Shown one piece after another: positions 9,901-16,650 of a DNA stretch of 64,000 nucleotides. The DNA comes from Chryseobacterium indologenes (GTDB lineage Bacteria; Bacteroidota; Bacteroidia; Flavobacteriales; Weeksellaceae). Each line of letters begins with the position of its first letter. Within the stretch, counting starts at the first letter, position 1. Below the pieces are notes generated by a model. It was not told where the DNA came from. It saw only the letters and a list, made by a program, of their open reading frames with translations, and ran no database searches. Both the position numbers and the translations under genes were made by a program. The stretch spans positions 1-64,000 of the forward strand of contig LAZY01000014.1 of assembly GCA_001013295.1 (NCBI GenBank), written 5' to 3'.

Positions 9901-10099
9901 TTGGGGGAAAGTGTACTTTGTACCGAATACCTTCAATTCTACAGCGAGTGTAGGACTTACCAAAGTTGGAAACATTGCGGCAGGCCAGCCTTCAGCAGGA
10001 GATCCTACCTATAACTTCAAAACACCGGGATTACCTTATACCATTGATCAGTTTGCATCAAGATTCCAGGCACAGCTGGGGATCCGGTACAATTTTTAA
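6914..10099 (+). CDS. Oar-like TonB-dependent outer membrane receptor
   Basis: A 1061-residue outer membrane protein. The start at 6914 gives a signal peptide (MKKKLICAFALLSFGFAFSQ); the 24 residues upstream in frame are not signal-like. A carboxypeptidase-regulatory-like beta-sandwich follows (about residues 25-115), then a plug domain containing the GIQDVTKLVPQSA region and the GMPGSSTRSNSISLDAIQDVQV region, then a long 22-strand-type barrel ending in LGIRYNF, a classic aromatic-terminated outer-membrane signature. This arrangement is that of Oar/OmpA-related receptors of Bacteroidetes. The substrate is unknown, and no SusD partner gene lies beside it. It is monocistronic, with a strong terminator downstream. 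Confidence 0.9.
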   Translation: MKKKLICAFALLSFGFAFSQETSSKIFGRLKGVSSEVTVKVVHVPTNSTFETKSNSKGQFSLDNLQPGGPYTLEISDGSQVIYENKNLQLSLGNNDLPVVEVGTKEKTIDEVKLSSKKSGAKFGVGISQAQISGLPNINRGIQDVTKLVPQSANNSFNGTNFRYNNVTIDGSINNDAIGFSPSLGGQTGTSGMPGSSTRSNSISLDAIQDVQVYIAPYDVKLGNFLGGSINAVTRSGSNDVTGSMYVYGRNAAITGNNRVGDNSKMPKDFSDFIYGGRVGLPIVRDKVFLFTNLEYTKRTDPVFYNAGDQGALMDQATAQNLSDFIRNKYGFNIGSFNQYNNFSESAKIFNKLDWKINDKHTLSIKNNTVFSQASNLERDGANFRFASMDFVQKNTASTTTLELKSRFNDKWSNNFVAGYSSIHDYRDPTSGNAMFPQVEISYNGGTVLLGNDREATVFNMKQKTLEITDNLTYKTGNHTFLLGTHNEFYNINYGFVNALNGRISYKSLNDFYNGNPSRIRGTYPFNGDSRQTLFDNPYAQYKVNLFSVYLQDEINWGRVRLSPGIRVDYTDLPNKPQLSPLVQNSPQDPNYGKTYTYTPLSQLTNDYLNKPTLSPRLGFTVDLTEDRSVVMRGGSGIFVGRIPFAWLGYAYYNDGVGFGSYDYNAPTAGQLATNGDPLIGSNFPKWQNSSKVQVDLVDNNFKMPRVWRSSLGFDYTVKGYKFTLEGIYTKVLYDLKFQQVNKTDNVTYYSYDVNHEMPIYTTNINNNFSNAYLLSNTKEGYRYNLTAQLAKSYNFGLNFFVAYTYGDAKDITNGIRNSMESNWQMNQSLTPNDPKLTTSNFAIKNRIVANIGYGFNTSKLNRLSANIYFNAQSGNPFTWGFVNSTIANTGQAAGLSYIFKDAAEAAKYMAPIKDGSGNVLVSAQQQVADYENFINSNDYLKSRRGKFTERNGDVTPWNIQADIRIMDEIRLSEKSKNSIQISLSIINFTNLLNKDWGKVYFVPNTFNSTASVGLTKVGNIAAGQPSAGDPTYNFKTPGLPYTIDQFASRFQAQLGIRYNF

Positions 10100-10137
10100 T
10101 TACGCTTTTACATTTTACTTCATAATTCTTTTTCATA

Positions 10138-10166
10138 GGTCCGGATTTTCTTTCCGGATCTTTTTT
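10138..10166 (+). terminator. Terminator of the TonB-receptor gene
   Basis: GGTCCGGA (10138-10145) pairs with TCCGGATC (10153-10160), one G-T wobble, with a 7-base loop and TTTTTT following at 10161-10166. Confidence 0.85.
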
Positions 10167-10193
10167 GTTATAAATGATGCGCTTGGATGCTTA

Positions 10194-10221
10194 GTAATGA
10201 GTAATGGGTAATGAGTAACGG
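10194..10221. repeat. 4 x 7-bp tandem repeat
   Basis: GTAATGA, GTAATGG, GTAATGA and GTAACGG follow each other without gaps. The words match the stem of the hairpin at 5201-5234. Confidence 0.7.
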
Positions 10222-10322
10222 AGAGATTTTAGTCTAAGCTGGATTAGGATAATGCGAAAGATTTGTACGTATGTAAAAATCAGTATTACGTTGCAATTAA
10301 ATCAATATATGATATTCAATAG

Positions 10323-10375
10323 GAACGGGCTTTAGCCCGTTCAAAATAGAAAATATTCCATTGGCTTTAGCCCAA
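10323..10375. repeat. Pair of GGCTTTAGCC palindromes
   Basis: A 20-base palindrome at 10323-10342 (core ACGGGCTTTAGCCCGT) is followed 18 bases later by a related 15-base palindrome at 10361-10375 (TTGGCTTTAGCCCAA). Both contain the core GGCTTTAGCC. They look like short interspersed palindromic (REP-like) elements in the 409-base gap between the receptor gene and nrdA; the rest of that gap is unremarkable. Confidence 0.6.
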
Positions 10376-10454
10376 ACTTTTTTTTAACACAACAATGACA
10401 AATAGGTTTACCAATATTACGCTCATTTTGACCGGAATATCATTTAGAAATAAG

Positions 10455-10480
10455 AAAAGCACCCCTTTCGGCGTGCTTTT
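10455..10480 (-). terminator. Terminator of the nrd operon
   Basis: AAAAGCAC (10455-10462) and GTGCTTTT (10473-10480) form a perfect 8-bp stem 29 bases beyond the nrdA stop. The minus strand reads into a T-rich tract, so it can terminate the minus-strand operon. Confidence 0.75.
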
Positions 10481-10508
10481 GTAAATATAGCGTGTTTATT
10501 ACTTGATC

Positions 10509-12167
10509 CTATGCCTCGCAGCTTGAACAGGATACAAAGTTCACCATCATTTCTTTCGAAACAGAAGAACTTCTTTGGTAGTAAAGTGTTTTTACTCCTT
10601 TTTTCCAAGCTTCAATATAAAGGTAATTCACATCTTTTACAGGCATTGTAGAAGGAATCTGAAGATTCAGTGACTGTGCCTGGTCGATATATTGCTGTCT
10701 CTGTGCTGCCTGAGAAATGATCTCCATTGGAGAAATCTCCTTGAATGTTTTGAATACTGCCTTTTCTTCAGGAGTAAGCTCATTCAGGTGCTGTACAGAT
10801 CCGTGGTTCAACATGATGGTTCTCCATGTTTCTTCGTTATCCAATCCTTTTTCTTTCAATAGTTTCGCCAGGTATTTGTTCTTACGCATAAAGTTTCCTT
10901 TTGCAAGACCTGCTTTATAATAGTTGGAAGAGAAAGGCTCAATTCCCGGAGAAGTCTGTCCTAAGATAGCAGAACTTGAAGTGGTAGGAGCAATGGCCAT
11001 TGTGGTGGTATTTCTCAATCCGTATCCTTTCAATACTTCTGGTTCTCCGTAGATGTTGGCAAGCTCTCTTGAAGCCTGCTCAGCCTGATCTTTAATATGT
11101 CTGAATGCTCTTGCGTTGAACTGAGTGGCCTCAAAGCTTTCAAACGGAATCATGTTTTTCTGTAAATAAGAGTGGTATCCTAAAACTCCTAATCCAAGAG
11201 CTCTGTGGCGCATTGCAAAATTTCTTGCTCCTTGCAGGTAATAGTTCCCTTCAGTCTTGTCAATAAACTCAGATAAAACAGCATCAAGGAAGTATACAGC
11301 CAGTTTTACGGCATCTGTATCTTTCCATTCATCATAAAGCTCAAGGTTCATAGAAGACAGACAGCAGATAAAAGACTCATCCATTGTTGAAGGAAGCATG
11401 ATCTCAGAACAAAGGTTACTTGCGTTTACAATCATTCCGTGATCTTTGTAGACCTGCGGTTTGTTTCTGTTTACGTTGTCTGTGAAGAAAATATAAGGAA
11501 GCCCTTTTTGCTGGCGGCTTTCCAATACTCTTGCCCAAATTTTACGTTTGTCCATATCACCATCGATCATATCCTGCATCCAGTAGTCTGGTACACAAAT
11601 TCCGGTAAACAGGTTCTGAATTGGGCTACCAATATCTTTAATGGATAAAAATTCTTCAATATCTCCGTGGTCAATATCTAAGTAAGCAGCAAAAGCCCCT
11701 CTTCTTACGCCACCCTGAGAAACAACATCCATCGCTGTATCAAAAAGCTTCATGAATGAAACTGCTCCTGAAGATTTTCCGTTATCTGTTACAGCAGTTC
11801 CTCTGTTTCTCAATTCTCCGAAATACCCTGAAGTACCTCCTCCAATCTTAGTCTGCATGATCACTTCACCCATTTTGTGAGTAATTCCTTCAATACTGTC
11901 CGGAATGTGAACGTTGAAACATGAGATAGGAAGACCTCTCTCAGTTCCCATATTAGCCCATACAGGAGAAGAGAAACTGATCCATCCTTTCGTGATCATT
12001 TCTTTGAATGCCGGTTGAAGTTCAGGTTTGTATAACCTTTTTGCAGCAGCAGTGGTAATTCTGTCGATAGCTCCGTCTACCGTTTCACCTTTCAACAGGT
12101 ATCCTCTGTTCAGCATCTGCTCAGACTCTTCGTTGAGCCACCATATATTTGAATTTTGCTCTTCCAT
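10509..12167 (-). CDS. nrdA: Ribonucleoside-diphosphate reductase, alpha subunit (class Ia)
   Basis: A 552-residue catalytic subunit that reduces ribonucleoside diphosphates to deoxyribonucleotides using the radical made by NrdB. The family cysteines are visible: PISCFN (early), NLCSEI and CCLSSMNLELY (middle), and the C-terminal shuttle pair CSSC at 547-550. The protein starts almost directly at the catalytic barrel, so the ~90-residue N-terminal ATP-cone that sets overall activity in many NrdA proteins is absent. It is about 200 residues shorter than E. coli NrdA. It is the last gene of an nrdB - small ORF - nrdA unit with a terminator downstream. Confidence 0.95.
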   Translation of the reverse strand: MEEQNSNIWWLNEESEQMLNRGYLLKGETVDGAIDRITTAAAKRLYKPELQPAFKEMITKGWISFSSPVWANMGTERGLPISCFNVHIPDSIEGITHKMGEVIMQTKIGGGTSGYFGELRNRGTAVTDNGKSSGAVSFMKLFDTAMDVVSQGGVRRGAFAAYLDIDHGDIEEFLSIKDIGSPIQNLFTGICVPDYWMQDMIDGDMDKRKIWARVLESRQQKGLPYIFFTDNVNRNKPQVYKDHGMIVNASNLCSEIMLPSTMDESFICCLSSMNLELYDEWKDTDAVKLAVYFLDAVLSEFIDKTEGNYYLQGARNFAMRHRALGLGVLGYHSYLQKNMIPFESFEATQFNARAFRHIKDQAEQASRELANIYGEPEVLKGYGLRNTTTMAIAPTTSSSAILGQTSPGIEPFSSNYYKAGLAKGNFMRKNKYLAKLLKEKGLDNEETWRTIMLNHGSVQHLNELTPEEKAVFKTFKEISPMEIISQAAQRQQYIDQAQSLNLQIPSTMPVKDVNYLYIEAWKKGVKTLYYQRSSSVSKEMMVNFVSCSSCEA

Positions 12168-12183
12168 AGATGTTATATTTTCG

Positions 12184-12214
12184 AATTCCGGGATGAGATG
12201 GTCACCCCGGAATT
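12184..12214. repeat. Inverted repeat between nrdA and the small upstream gene
   Basis: AATTCCGGG (12184-12192) and CCCGGAATT (12206-12214) form a perfect 9-bp stem. A T-rich run follows only on the plus strand, away from the direction of transcription. It may act as an mRNA-processing or stability hairpin between the cistrons, or be a REP-like element: the word TTCCGGGATGA resembles TTCCCGGGATGA at 12545-12556. Confidence 0.5.
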
Positions 12215-12222
12215 TTGTTTTT

Positions 12223-12513
12223 TTATAATATTGATTGTAAAAGTTCTACTTTGTGGGAGCCGTTCAGCCCGCTTTCATCCCTTAATTTCTGAAATTCTTT
12301 AAAAGACGGTACATTCAAAACTTCATGCTGAACTTCTTCATTGATGTAGTTTGAATAATGTACAAAAGTAACGCCATCTTCCTTCACATACACTTTATAT
12401 TCAAAGGTGGACTGATCCAGATTTTTAAAATCCTCCAGAAACTTTTGAATATTTGTCTTATTGCTTGGGACAAATTCCGGGTTTACGGTGTAGGTTACGA
12501 TTACATTGATCAT
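12223..12513 (-). CDS. Small hypothetical protein, possibly ABM/dimeric alpha-beta barrel fold
   Basis: A 96-residue soluble protein. The first strand (MINVIVTYTVNPEFV), the helix with FLEDFKNL, the YKVYVKEDGVTFVHYSNYINEE strands and the FKEFQKLRDESGL helix follow the order of dimeric alpha/beta-barrel (antibiotic-biosynthesis-monooxygenase-like) proteins. That assignment is structural guesswork, and no catalytic residues can be named. It lies between nrdB and nrdA in the same direction and is probably co-transcribed with them. Whether it serves ribonucleotide reduction is unknown. Confidence 0.6.
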   Translation of the reverse strand: MINVIVTYTVNPEFVPSNKTNIQKFLEDFKNLDQSTFEYKVYVKEDGVTFVHYSNYINEEVQHEVLNVPSFKEFQKLRDESGLNGSHKVELLQSIL

Positions 12514-12539
12514 CTTTTATATTTGTGTTGGTTACTATA

Positions 12540-12591
12540 GGTCATTCCCGGGATGAAGAATAGGTTTAGACTTCAACTTATTCGGAATGAC
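12540..12591. repeat. Imperfect palindromic element between nrdB and the small ORF
   Basis: GGTCATTCC (12540-12548) is complementary to GGAATGAC (12584-12591), with an inner TGAAG/CTTCA pair, giving an imperfect ~50-base hairpin. It lies in the 128-base gap after nrdB and looks like a small interspersed repeat. It may also stabilise or process the polycistronic mRNA. Confidence 0.5.
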
Positions 12592-12641
12592 GAAACGCTA
12601 ATACGATCTGCTTTGACGCTCGCTTCTCTCGCGCCCTTATA

Positions 12642-13616
12642 TTAAAACAAATCGTTGGCTGTAATACTCTTATCGTGTTTTGTATAGTCAACAGGTCTTT
12701 TCGCAAAGAAATCGTCTAATGAATTGGCGAAAACTTCTTCCTCAAACCATACCATTGGTCTGTATTGTTCAGGAGTGATGTTGTATCTTGTTTTCATGTT
12801 GATTTTCTTCAAGCTGTCATCCACACGGTATTTCATGAAGTTAAGAAGGTCTTCTTTAGATACGTTGTCGATTTCACCCAATTCAAAGATCCAGCTTAGA
12901 ATATCTCCTTCTCTTTCGATAGACTCGTCTACAAGAGTGTAGATATCTTCAATATCGCTGTCTGTTAATAGATCCGGCTGTTCTTCGCGGATTTTATTGA
13001 TCAGGTAGATTCCTGCATTGGCGTGAATTTGTTCATCTACAGAAGTCCATGCAATGATATTGGAAACATTTTTCATAAATCCTTTGAATCTTGTGAAAGA
13101 AAGGATGATGGCAAACTGAGAGAAAAGAGAAACGTTTTCTACTAAAATACTGAATAATAATAATGCCGAAACGTATTCTTTAGGTGTAGCAGAATTGGCG
13201 TGTTTCAAAGCATTTCCAAGAAACTCGATTCTTCCTTTTACAGCAGGTATTTCAATTACGTTAAGGAATTCGTCATTATATCCCAATACCTCCAATAGAC
13301 GGGAATAAGCTTCAGAATGACGGAATTCGCATTCTGCAAAAGTAGATCCTAATCCATTGAATTCCGGTTTTGGCAGGTGATTGTATAAATTTCCCCAGAA
13401 TGTCTTTACAGACACCTCGATCTGTGCAATGGCTAACAGCGCATTTTTCACAGCGTGCTTTTCATGTGGTTCCAACTGCGAATGAAAATCCTGAACATCT
13501 GCAGTAAAGTCCACTTCCGAATGCACCCAGAACGATTTGTTGATGGCCTCTACAAATTGAAGAACCTCCGGGTATTCAAATGGCTTATAACTTACTCTTT
13601 TATCAAAAATTCCCAT
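12642..13616 (-). CDS. nrdB: Ribonucleoside-diphosphate reductase, beta subunit (class Ia)
   Basis: A 324-residue ferritin-like radical-generating subunit. Metal ligands and radical site are seen in order: Asp in VDFTAD, Glu and His in ECEFRHSEAY, with the tyrosyl-radical Tyr four residues after the His (as in E. coli Tyr122), Glu in LVENVSLF, and Glu/His in VDEQIHAN. A tyrosyl-radical, oxygen-dependent class Ia enzyme is therefore expected. There is no N-terminal ATP-cone, although some Bacteroidetes NrdB proteins carry one. It is the first gene of the operon, followed by the 96-residue ORF and nrdA. The upstream region contains DnaA-box-like sites. Confidence 0.95.
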   Translation of the reverse strand: MGIFDKRVSYKPFEYPEVLQFVEAINKSFWVHSEVDFTADVQDFHSQLEPHEKHAVKNALLAIAQIEVSVKTFWGNLYNHLPKPEFNGLGSTFAECEFRHSEAYSRLLEVLGYNDEFLNVIEIPAVKGRIEFLGNALKHANSATPKEYVSALLLFSILVENVSLFSQFAIILSFTRFKGFMKNVSNIIAWTSVDEQIHANAGIYLINKIREEQPDLLTDSDIEDIYTLVDESIEREGDILSWIFELGEIDNVSKEDLLNFMKYRVDDSLKKINMKTRYNITPEQYRPMVWFEEEVFANSLDDFFAKRPVDYTKHDKSITANDLF

Positions 13617-13652
13617 ATTAAATATCTTTATAATTAAATAATTTAGATCCCT

Positions 13653-13831
13653 GTGGATAACGTTCCGGAAATACTTAACTTTTTGTTTTTCTGCTTATTG
13701 TGAATCGTACTTATTCACTTTCGCAATTCCATATTTCTTGTAAAGAACTAGATACAAAGTTCGAAAAAAAGAACTGATTTTAAAAGAGGTAAATACTAAT
13801 AGGCTGACTTTTAGCTGTAAAAGTTTTCCAC
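13653..13831. promoter_or_regulatory. DnaA-box-like sites upstream of nrdB
   Basis: TGTGGATAA at 13653-13661 is a perfect complement of the DnaA box TTATNCACA, 37 bases upstream of the nrdB start. TTATTCACT (about 13711-13719) and TTTTCCACA (about 13823-13831) each differ at one position. The remainder of the 424-base divergent region (13617-14040), which must hold the nrdB and ABC-operon promoters, shows no clear TAnnTTTG box and no gene. Confidence 0.4.
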
Positions 13832-14040
13832 ATTTACATGAAACGGGCTCGGGTAATAGGCTAGACGGCAATCTTGGGGATAAAAGGTAGCAAATCTGAA
13901 GTTACAGTTAAACATTAAAATATAAATTGCTATAAATAAAGGGCTAGTAGATTAAACAAAAAAATATTTGAATAAATTTTCATTCTTGTAACAATTTGAA
14001 AATATCATCTACTTATTGGGTATAAAACATACATCACTTA

Positions 14041-14730
14041 ATGTTAGTAATTCAGGATTTAAATAAATCATACGATACAGGGAAAAGCAAGCTTCATGTT
14101 CTCAAAGGAATTAATCTGAATATTTCTGAAGGGGAGTTTGTTTCTATTATGGGAAGTTCCGGTTCCGGAAAATCTACGCTGCTTAATATTATTGGGATTC
14201 TGGATGAAAAAGATTCAGGAACCTATGAATTGGATGGTGTGCCTATCGAACATTTATCTGAAGTGAAAGCTGCAGAATACAGAAGTAGGTTTTTAGGATT
14301 TATTTTTCAGTCTTTTAACCTTATCAATTATAAAACTGCTTTAGAGAATGTAGCACTTCCTCTGTACTATCAGAATGTACCGAGAAAAGAGCGAAATCAG
14401 AAAGCACTGGAATATCTGGAGAAAGTAGGACTAGCACAATGGGCAAACCATCTTCCGAGTGAACTTTCCGGAGGACAGAAACAGAGGGTGGCTATTGCAA
14501 GGGCGCTGATCACTGATCCAAAAGTAGTATTGGCAGATGAACCTACAGGAGCATTGGATTCAAAAACTACCCATGATATTATGAAACTTCTTCAGGATAT
14601 TAACAATGAAGGAAAGACGATCATCGTAGTAACCCACGAACCCGATGTTGCTGCGCAGACTAAGAGGAATGTCGTACTGAAAGACGGTATTATTGAAAGT
14701 GATGAGTTTATTAAGCAGATTGTATTATAA
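14041..14730 (+). CDS. MacB/LolD-type ABC transporter ATP-binding protein
   Basis: A 229-residue ATPase of the MacB/LolD/FtsE subfamily. Walker A GSSGSGKS is at residues 38-45, signature LSGGQ at 142-146, and Walker B VVLADEP at 162-168 followed by TGALD. The family energises mechanotransmission-type export rather than classical import. Here the ATPase is a separate protein, with two FtsX/MacB-like permeases and a MacA-like adaptor downstream, so the set probably forms a tripartite efflux pump with a TolC-like protein encoded elsewhere. A four-helix-bundle pseudogene lies between this gene and the first permease. Confidence 0.9.
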   Translation: MLVIQDLNKSYDTGKSKLHVLKGINLNISEGEFVSIMGSSGSGKSTLLNIIGILDEKDSGTYELDGVPIEHLSEVKAAEYRSRFLGFIFQSFNLINYKTALENVALPLYYQNVPRKERNQKALEYLEKVGLAQWANHLPSELSGGQKQRVAIARALITDPKVVLADEPTGALDSKTTHDIMKLLQDINNEGKTIIVVTHEPDVAAQTKRNVVLKDGIIESDEFIKQIVL

Positions 14731-14827
14731 GTGAATAGTGAATGGTCAATTTTGCTTCGCAAGTGAATTTTTTTAATAAAGGAGAATAATATATTATACA
14801 CACAAATAAATATGAAAAAAAATAAAA

Positions 14828-15183
14828 GTGTTTTTAAATCTGAATCATTATAAACTTGACGTTTATCAATCAGCCAGGGAATTAAGAATAGAATGTTATA
14901 AGATTTTGTCTAAAATTCCTGATCATGAAAAGTTTAATATAATCGACCAGATACGAAGAGCTTCTACTTCAGTGGTATTAAATATTACTGAAGAGTGTTC
15001 AAGAAATCTGAACTGGAAAGAAAAAGGTATTTTGAAATTGCCAGAGGTTCGGTTATTGAGTTAGATTCTTGTTTTGATATTGTTATAGAATGTAAGTATA
15101 TTAAAATAGAAGAATTAACAAAAATTGAAAATTTAATAAAAACAGCATTTATCTTGTTAAGTAAAATGTTGAAAAAAGATTAG
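14828..15183 (+). pseudogene. Frameshifted four-helix-bundle (23S rRNA IVS-type) protein
   Basis: Two overlapping frames together give a typical four-helix-bundle protein. The first reads LNHYKLDVYQSARELRIECY through FNIIDQIRRASTSVVLNITEECSR and then loses similarity. From about 15002 a +1-shifted frame continues KKSELERKRYFEIARGSVIELDS to LLSKMLKKD. Adding one A to the run at 15004-15006 would restore the expected R-K-S-E-L-E-R continuity. The start is uncertain (GTG at 14828). These proteins occur in 23S rRNA intervening sequences and free-standing in Bacteroidetes; their role is unclear. A sequencing error in the A run is an alternative to true inactivation. Confidence 0.8.
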
Positions 15184-15312
15184 AAATGTGAAAATTAATT
15201 AGGTTCGTAATTAAAGTCTTGTGAAGAATAAATTGACAACAAAGTTAATTGACTTCGAAGAAAATTGAAAGCGCAGCTAATTGACTTTTTTACAAAGTAA
15301 AAAAATAAAACT

Positions 15313-16542
15313 ATGTTTGACCTAGATCGTTGGCAGGAAATATTCAGTTCTATCCGCAGTAATATACTTCGGACGGTTCTTTCCGGATTTACTGTGGCCT
15401 TGGGATTATTTATTTTCATCGTTCTTTTTGGAATTGGAAAGGGACTTCAGAATGCTTTTTCTGAAGGATTTGCAGGAGATGCCAAAAATCTGATTACCAT
15501 TTATACAGGGAAGACCACTTTGGCTTATAAAGGGCTGCAGTCTGACAGAAATGTTACCATGAATAATGATGATTACGATTTTCTGGTTAAAACAGATAAA
15601 GAAAAGGTGGGAGCATCCAGCCCAAGATATGCGGCTAACCTGATGGTAAAATATGGTAAAGAGAGTGGTCTTTATCAGGTACATGGAGCAGAGCCCGGAG
15701 AACAGATTATTGAAAACAGAAATGTTATTGATGGTCGTTATATCAATTCTTTTGATCTGGAAAGAAAGCAGAATGTTGCGGTAATCGGAAGAATGGTTCA
15801 GAGGGACCTTATTAAAAATGGAAGTTCTATAGGAAAAGAACTTGACATTAACGGAACCATGTTCAAAGTGATAGGGGTATTCTCTGATGACGGAGGAGAT
15901 AGAGATGAAAGACATATCACTGTTCCGATCACGACTTTACAACAAATGAAAAAAGGGTCTGATACAGTCAATACCGCTTATATTGCATACAATGAAAAGC
16001 TTACTCCTGAGCAGGCCATCAAATATGGTGATGAACTGAGAGATAAATTAAAAGCCAGAAAGAATGTTTCTCCTGATGACGAAAACGGAGTCCGCGTCTG
16101 GAATAATGCCAAAAATATGAACGATACATTTGTATTTATGGCTGTTCTTACAGCAATCGTAGGATTTATTGGTCTTGGGACCTTGTTGGCCGGAATTATC
16201 GGGATCAGTAACATCATGGTTTACATTGTGAAAGAAAGAACCAAAGAAATCGGGGTAAGGAAAGCGATAGGTGCAAAGCCTGGAGGAATTGTTGCCCTTA
16301 TTGTTCAGGAAAGTGTGGTCATTACGGTGATCTCAGGGTTTGTAGGAGTTGGAGTAGGTGTTTTGACACTGAATATGCTTGGAAACAGCCTGGAGGAGTT
16401 CTTTATTAAAAACCCAAGTGTAGGCTGGGGAACTATTTTCATGGCATTTATTGCACTGGTTTTCTCAGGATTGGTAGCGGGATTTGTTCCGGCATACAGA
16501 GCTTCGAAAATTAAACCGATTGAAGCCTTGAGAACAGAATGA
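15313..16542 (+). CDS. MacB-like ABC transporter permease (first)
   Basis: A 409-residue FtsX/MacB-type permease. An N-terminal membrane segment (about residues 20-40, TVLSGFTVALGLFIFIVLFGIG) is followed by a large periplasmic MacB core of ~240 residues and three C-terminal membrane segments, with the conserved VKERTKEIGVRKAIGAKPG motif between the second and third. It ends SKIKPIEALRTE, as usual for the family. It is a paralogue of the next gene; the pair would form the heterodimeric membrane part of an exporter driven by the ATPase at 14041. The substrate is unknown. Confidence 0.9.
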   Translation: MFDLDRWQEIFSSIRSNILRTVLSGFTVALGLFIFIVLFGIGKGLQNAFSEGFAGDAKNLITIYTGKTTLAYKGLQSDRNVTMNNDDYDFLVKTDKEKVGASSPRYAANLMVKYGKESGLYQVHGAEPGEQIIENRNVIDGRYINSFDLERKQNVAVIGRMVQRDLIKNGSSIGKELDINGTMFKVIGVFSDDGGDRDERHITVPITTLQQMKKGSDTVNTAYIAYNEKLTPEQAIKYGDELRDKLKARKNVSPDDENGVRVWNNAKNMNDTFVFMAVLTAIVGFIGLGTLLAGIIGISNIMVYIVKERTKEIGVRKAIGAKPGGIVALIVQESVVITVISGFVGVGVGVLTLNMLGNSLEEFFIKNPSVGWGTIFMAFIALVFSGLVAGFVPAYRASKIKPIEALRTE

Positions 16543-16650
16543 TGATTTGGGTAAAAGGCTAAAGAAGCTTTTGGGCTGAGGTAGCTAAGACATAAAAAAG
16601 AATAAAAGGGTGCATCATGTACTCATTGTTTAAACTTATAATTCAGAAAG

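Noticed and set aside
9966..10211. An 81-codon open frame overlapping the 3' end of the TonB-receptor gene
   Set aside because: Its codons are a shifted reading of the barrel sequence, and it then runs through the terminator and tandem repeats.
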